From Euperipatoides rowelli (taxonomy: Eukaryota > Onychophora > Udeonychophora > Euonychophora > Peripatopsidae): 12,534 bases of DNA. Made by a program: the position numbers and the translations under genes. The stretch lies in NCBI GenBank assembly GCA_003024985.2, contig PXIH01S0011963.1; one strand, given 5' to 3'. Under the pieces are notes generated by a model. The model did no database searches and had not been told where the DNA came from. It saw nothing but the letters and a program-made list of their open reading frames with translations. This document shows, in pieces, positions 8,922 to 12,534 of the stretch (position 1 is the first letter of the stretch; each line of letters begins with the position of its first letter).

Positions 8922-8933
8922 AAATGGTTAAGT

Positions 8934-9398
8934 CAGGGTTTCTTAACCTAAGGGGTCATGGCCCAAAATTGGGTCGCTTGACATATTTCGTGGGTTGCGA
9001 AATATTTTCACCATTTGCATGTATTTTTGTCTTTACGGAAACGTCTGATGGAAGTTGTGTCAAAATTAATGAAATTGATCAAAAACGATTATTTCACCTC
9101 TAGATTATCATAGGGTTGGGGCATATGAATTTCACAAGTAGTTGGAGTTAGGGTTCAGCGTAACGTTAAAGTTAGGACTGCAAATAAAAAAAATTAAGGC
9201 TGCTTTCATCTTGATCATATGACTAAATGGGACTTAGGCTTCCAGTTTCTAAGTGCTTGTGTCATTGTAAGACTGTCGGTCATTTTCTAGACACCGAATG
9301 TGTTGGATGTACTTGCTGTCGGGCATTCTATTTGGGTCACTTTATCAAAACTATTAGCCCCAATCTGAGTCGCGACTCAAAAAGGTTAAGAAACCCTG
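8934..9398. mobile_element. hAT-family MITE, 465 bp, perfect 8-bp target duplication
   Basis: Terminal inverted repeats CAGGGTTTCTTAACCT (16 bases, perfect) are flanked by identical octamers GGTTAAGT at 8926-8933 and 9399-9406. An 8-bp duplication and CAGGG-type ends are the hAT signature. Subterminal GGGTCGC-like blocks and a perfect 14-bp palindrome, TGAGTCGCGACTCA (9366-9379), are present. There is no transposase; a 61-residue cysteine-containing open frame (9227-9412) crosses the right end and is not credible as a gene. The intact duplication suggests a fairly recent insertion. Confidence 0.93.
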
Positions 9399-9540
9399 GG
9401 TTAAGTAGTTAATAGACTATGTGTGGCAATTTTCAGAAATATATTATATTGGAATTTATGTGCCTTGTATTTTTGTCTTCAATACAATATTTACCTTTAG
9501 CACCGGTTTTTAAAAGTTCTTCATATCTTTATAATGTTAA

Positions 9541-10048
9541 CCCTTAAGTGCAATACGTGGGGTATGAAAATACCCCAACCACTTAAAATCGACCGGACTT
9601 TTTTTGCAATAATGCCTCTACACTTCTCAGGCTTCCAGTACACTTCCTATAACTTTCTCTTCTACATGAAATTGAAGTTAATTGTTTAAAATATTTTTTA
9701 GTTTAATTAAATCAAGAGATAAACTTCAAAATACCCCACGTACGACTCAACGTTTATACATTTTTCAATGCATTTCCCTGCAGCCTGCAAAAGAAGTATA
9801 GATAAGGAAAATGAATGGACACTTGACCCATAATTTAGTTTTTTTTTCTTCATAGTTTAGTTTTATTATTTTTTATTTGTGAAATAAATTGTCATATTAA
9901 TCAATGACAATTCAATCATTGTTATTATAACCTTATTTCATAATTTATATTATTTTTTACCTCTTAACTTCATAGTTCTTGAGATGGGGTAATATACTAT
10001 CCCACATATGGTCTTATAAAAAAAAAATAACATGTATGCACTTAAGGG
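9541..10048. mobile_element. second piggyBac-like MITE, 508 bp, TTAA-flanked
   Basis: The ends CCCTTAAGTGCA (12 perfect bases, similarity continuing as TAC-TG) are inverted and flanked by TTAA at 9537-9540 and 10049-10052. Both arms carry GGGGTA-like blocks; near the left end is a perfect hairpin, GGGGTAT-GAAA-ATACCCC (9559-9576). TACGTGGGGTAT at 9554-9565 recurs inverted near 9730. The centre holds nested inverted repeats, AATTGTCAT/ATGACAATT (9887-9895, 9904-9912) inside TGAAATAA/TTATTTCA. Its termini differ from the element at 5969, so it is a separate family. No transposase. Confidence 0.87.
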
Positions 10049-10237
10049 TTAATAATATTGAAACCAAATTATAAGATTTTGGATTACTGTACATTTTAAT
10101 ATGCGGGAATAGATTCTACACTATTACTGATTTAAGGCGTGTTTCGTCATTGTGTGTTTCAGTTCATTTTGTTTGTTTCATGGTCAACTAAGTTTATAGA
10201 CAAACGATAGGTTAACATTTTAAAAATTAAATACATA

Positions 10238-10528
10238 AATTGAGGGGCTTGGAGCAATAACCCTGTAACCAACAAAAAGTTGATTTTGAGATATCTGCAT
10301 TTGAAAATTGACGTGTTTAAGTAAAATGAAAATCTGATTGGATTTAATAATAAATAAAATGCCTTTTAATGTATATATTTTGCTATTTTTTGCATGGATA
10401 TGGTAGAGAATCCTTACAGGATTGTTTCTATGATATCTCTTTTTTTACAGGATTGTTTCTATGATATTATCTCTTTTTTTTTTTTCAATTTTGAGGGTTA
10501 CAGGGTTATTGCTCCAAACCCCTCAATT
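10238..10528. mobile_element. MITE with 33-bp terminal inverted repeats
   Basis: Arms 10238-10270 and 10496-10528 are reverse complements with a single mismatch in 33 bases; the outer part reads AATTGAGGGG and the inner CAATAACCCTGTAACC. Because AATT is its own complement, it may be either the outermost terminal bases or a 4-bp target duplication around GAGGGG ends. The interior has two copies of a TTACAGGATTGTTTCTATGA unit (from 10414 and from 10445). No coding sequence; superfamily not assigned. Confidence 0.85.
10414..10478 (+). repeat. two-copy tandem repeat inside the 33-bp-TIR element
   Basis: TTACAGGATTGTTTCTATGA begins at 10414 and again at 10445, each followed by ATCTC and a T run. 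A local duplication with a period of about 31 bp. Confidence 0.85.
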
Positions 10529-10911
10529 CTGAACACCAAAGTTCCAGACTTTGATAATGAAATAGTTAAACATTTTTTAGTCAAGAGTAAATTTTAACTG
10601 AATGGAAGGAAGCTTCAAAAGATCTCTACCAGCAAACTGAATCATATTTAATTTAATGTGTTGCCAAACAACCAATTTTGAGTGTTTTTTACTAACCAAC
10701 AAAATTAAACATGAAATATTGTTTATTTGAATAAATACCCCATCCCCAATAGCAGTCAAGAGAAATTTGTCTATAATAAAATCCTATTTTAAAGAATTAT
10801 CAATTAACCAATTTGTATTTAAAATGTTCCCAGCCAACCAACAGTAACTGAATTTTTATTATAATTATTTTCACAAAGTCAATAATAAAAATGCCTGCCA
10901 AATCAATTTAC
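10529..10911. other. intronic stretch next to the penultimate exon
   Basis: AT-rich, holding the 5' end of the large intron. The donor GTAAAT reads on the minus strand from 10911. A capicua-type octamer TGAATGGA is at 10599-10606. No genes or transposon ends were seen; short open frames here are not credible. Confidence 0.6.
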
Positions 10912-11058
10912 CTGATGGAAAAAATCCATGCTCTTGGAAGAGTTGCATTACAAGTTGCCGCCTCTGATCAAGGACACGCCTTAATGAGGAACCAGCCTTT
11001 TCTTCACTGGGTGTCTTTGGTGTACGAGGTGAATTAATATCCCCTTCTGAAAAATCAC
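10912..11058 (-). CDS. cic: capicua penultimate coding exon: SP/TP linker and first half of C1 domain
   Basis: Internal exon of 147 bp, phase 1 at both ends, with acceptor ATATTTCAG before 11058 and donor CAG|GTAAAT after 10912. It encodes 48 whole residues plus two split codons. The first part is an acidic/proline-directed linker ([13 protein letters not shown], three SP/TP sites, typical of ERK-regulated CIC). The second part is the start of the C1 domain: [20 protein letters not shown], then GFFPS. The last base, G, joins CT of the terminal exon to make Ala, giving the conserved GFFPSAQAT junction. Together with the terminal exon this gives an unbroken C1 domain of about 56 residues. It is too short and non-methionine to appear as an ordinary ORF; it was found from splice sites and similarity to vertebrate CIC. 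The HMG box and all other upstream exons lie beyond the window edge at 12534. Confidence 0.94.
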
Positions 11059-11280
11059 CTGAAATATAAATGAAACTTACTTCACTATTACCATTCTACA
11101 TATTTTTTTTTCAAAAAGTTAGTAATAAGCTTTCATTTTAACTAATCTTTAAATTACTGGAAAAAAAAATACATTAGTTAGGAAAGGCCGATTCTGTCCA
11201 CCAATCAGAAGATGCCAAGTCACATTGACATCACTTCTCTGGGTGTGTGTGTGGTCAAATACTGTATTTATATTTAGCTA

Positions 11281-11490
11281 ATTTGCATATAATTTGCATA
11301 CTTAATGAGGTGATGTCATTTTTAGGAATATTCAGCCATTTTCATGAGGGGCGGGACTCATTTGCATGCAATTTGCATAAATTAGTATATATTTTGCACA
11401 TTTAATGAGTTTGTGACATCGTCACAAAAATTCCAGAAGATTTCCAGAAATTTCCAACATTTTCTGATAAAGATGTCACCTCATTTGCAT
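11281..11490. promoter_or_regulatory. cluster of five octamer motifs in a degenerate repeat
   Basis: Perfect ATTTGCAT (ATGCAAAT on minus), the POU/Oct octamer, occurs at 11281-11288, 11292-11299, 11360-11367, 11371-11378 and 11483-11490. The sites come in pairs, each followed by a TTAATGAG block and a TGATGTCA or TGACATC block, so the region looks like a duplicated repeat unit. A GGGGCGGGA box is at about 11349-11357. Function as an enhancer is inference; it could be a decayed repeat family with AT-rich composition. Confidence 0.45.
11431..11454. promoter_or_regulatory. heat-shock-element-like array
   Basis: TTCCAGAA at 11431-11438 and again at 11442-11449, followed by TTC at 11452-11454, gives repeated TTCnnGAA units and one alternating TTCnnGAAnnTTC run, the arrangement bound by HSF trimers. 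It is preceded by a TTGTGAC-ATC-GTCACAA palindrome (11411-11427). A motif match only. Confidence 0.3.
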
Positions 11491-11553
11491 ATATGTTAAT
11501 TTGATATTTCCTAAGTTTACCAATGGAAAACTTCAGAAGTGTTTCTGAATATT

Positions 11554-11594
11554 ACCCAGAATGCATTGGTGATAATTTGCAATGTATTCTGGGT
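11554..11594. repeat. hairpin with 14-bp arms resembling a ZNF143-type motif
   Basis: ACCCAGAATGCATT (11554-11567) and AATGTATTCTGGGT (11581-11594) are inverted with one mismatch around a 13-base loop. ACCCAGAATGCATTG resembles the core of the ZNF143/Staf site, and both arms keep CCCAGAAT. It may be a repeat terminus rather than a binding site. Confidence 0.55.
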
Positions 11595-11743
11595 GTTTTT
11601 GCAAAATTCAAGATGTTGGCCAAATTTTATTTTTAATTGTTTGGACATTTATTTAGCTATAAATTCTGGGTAATTTGTATATATTGTGCTGCAAAAAAAT
11701 TAAGTATAAGTTAAGGACCATAGAAAATATGCAGAGGAAAAAT

Positions 11744-11795
11744 TGGCTCCCAAAAAAATGTATCGGGGGTGCTAAATGTAAAAGTTTAGGAGCCA
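11744..11795. repeat. short inverted repeat TGGCTCC/GGAGCCA
   Basis: Perfect 7-bp arms at 11744-11750 and 11789-11795 enclose 38 bases. It is GC-richer than the flanks; possibly a small repeat remnant. Confidence 0.4.
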
Positions 11796-11978
11796 CATTA
11801 ATAATAAAAAACGTTATTCTCTTTAGTCAATTTCTCATCTAAATGTGTTGTTTTTATTTTAATTATTATTATTGTCTATCAGTTTAATTAAAATAGAAAG
11901 TGAATAAATAAAAACTTATGGAATTTATTAATAGTAAATGATAAATTGATTTAAAAATGAATCTTTTTGTTATGTTGA

Positions 11979-12392
11979 ATAGCCAAATTGTGCGATTGTA
12001 CCGCTAATGTTGACAAAACTCTGAAACAAATTGAACAACAAGCAACTGTGCTTAAATCTCCAAATTAATTGCTTTGTGATTCTACGATTCGTTCACAGCC
12101 TTCTGTGATCAAGGCGATAGAATCGATTAATGTAGAAAACCTCATAAGAGAAAGGTATCGGAATTTTGGCAATTTGATCGTGCAATCCAATCACAAGCAT
12201 AGTGCTGGGTTTAAAGTTTTCTTTTTATTACTAAAATGCTTAGGAACCACAAAAAAAAATATTGGAAAGAAAAACACAGCGTTTCAGAATGTTCTAACTT
12301 TTATAGTAAAATCTTCCATAAATCACAAAAAAGTTTCTAATTTACGAGTCATTAGAAATTTCAGATCTGCAATCTATTTGATCACTTTCTGA
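11979..12392 (+). pseudogene. degenerate open frame, possible mobile-element coding relic
   Basis: One frame is open from 11979 to 12065 (29 codons, including CDCTANVDKTLKQIEQQ), is broken by a TAA at 12066-12068, and continues open to 12392 (including SVIKAIESINVENLIRERY). Continuity on both sides of one stop, and less AT-rich sequence from 11985 to about 12210, suggest former coding sequence. There is no ATG at the start and no domain I recognise. From about 12220 the translation is Lys/Phe/Asn-rich, as expected of random AT-rich DNA. It lies antisense within a capicua intron. Confidence 0.25.
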
Positions 12393-12534
12393 TGCATATA
12401 TCACAAAGTGAATATTACGATAATGATAATGCAAATATATACAGTATAACGCACATGAAAGTCCCCTATTGAAAAATATAATTTTTTCCACACATATCTG
12501 AAAATTACATATTGTTTATTTATATTGAAGATTT
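12393..12534. other. AT-rich intron edge
   Basis: Nothing recognisable before the window ends; presumably still intron of capicua. Confidence 0.5.

Larger units (their letters stand above)
1303..10911 (-). other. cic: last intron of capicua, 9,609 bp, phase 1
   Basis: Bounded by donor GTAAAT (minus strand, from 10911) and acceptor TACAG ending at 1303. It is AT-rich and filled with short non-autonomous DNA transposons, inverted repeats and homopolymer tracts, listed separately. No exon was found within it on the minus strand. Splicing across it restores the C1 domain in frame, which is the evidence that it is one intron; alternative internal exons cannot be excluded from sequence alone. Confidence 0.88.
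11059..12534 (-). other. cic: partial upstream intron of capicua
   Basis: Sequence upstream (in transcription) of the acceptor at 11059. It ends in ATATTTCAG on the minus strand. Its 5' donor and the preceding exon lie outside the window. The intron is phase 1, since the following exon begins with the last two bases of a codon. It contains the octamer-rich patch (11281-11490), a hairpin (11554-11594), a short GGCTCC inverted repeat and a degenerate open frame (11979-12392). Confidence 0.85.

Noticed and set aside
9227-9412. 61-residue cysteine-containing frame, possible zinc-binding peptide
   Set aside because: It crosses the right end of the hAT MITE into the target duplication, so the frame cannot be an ancestral transposon or host gene.
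9537-10052. TTAAGGG-like ends considered as telomeric-type repeats
   Set aside because: Only single copies at each end, in inverted orientation with TTAA flanks, which fits a MITE and not telomere repeats.
10394-10597. 67-residue open frame
   Set aside because: Spans the internal duplication and right terminal repeat of the 33-bp-TIR element; open by chance.

Overview
This window is animal nuclear DNA. It is AT-rich (roughly 70% by eye), with long homopolymer tracts, GT-AG introns and dense short transposon remnants. One gene can be identified with confidence, on the minus strand: the 3' end of capicua (cic), an HMG-box transcriptional repressor that acts downstream of receptor tyrosine kinase/ERK signalling. 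The species is not determinable. The C1 domain is very close to the vertebrate form, but the transposon-rich, AT-rich intron would suit many marine invertebrates (mollusc, ambulacrarian, cnidarian) as well as others.

Reading in transcription order (right to left): 12534-11059 is the partial upstream intron. 11058-10912 is the penultimate coding exon (147 bp). 10911-1303 is a 9.6 kb phase-1 intron. 1302-971 is the terminal coding exon with the stop codon. 970-1 is downstream sequence that should hold the 3' UTR. The two exons join in frame across a split Ala codon and rebuild the C1 domain, which works with the HMG box (outside this window) to bind TGAATGAA-type octamers. A Ser/Thr/Pro/Gln-rich tail follows.

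The large intron is a dense collection of short non-autonomous DNA transposons with no transposase. 4163-5693 is a hAT-like element carrying a 150-bp fold-back and five tandem copies of a ~132 bp unit; four copies keep the segment that holds a nuclear-receptor-type TGACCTTGACCT motif, intact in three. 5969-6288 is a piggyBac-like MITE flanked by TTAA. 8934-9398 is a hAT MITE with a perfect 8-bp target duplication. 9541-10048 is a second, different piggyBac-like MITE flanked by TTAA. 10238-10528 is an element with 33-bp terminal inverted repeats. Smaller inverted-repeat structures lie at 3381-3661, 3692-3793, 5804-5920, 7868-7934 and 8872-8921.

The upstream intron has a striking patch (11281-11594) with five perfect octamer motifs (ATTTGCAT), a heat-shock-element-like array and a hairpin whose arms resemble a ZNF143-type motif. 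Two degenerate open stretches (7442-7600 and 11979-12392) may be worn coding fragments of mobile elements, but no family was recognised. No tRNA, rRNA, CRISPR or other RNA gene was found. Nothing here amounts to a new multi-gene system. The most unusual items are the tandem-repeat-bearing hAT element and the octamer/heat-shock patch.
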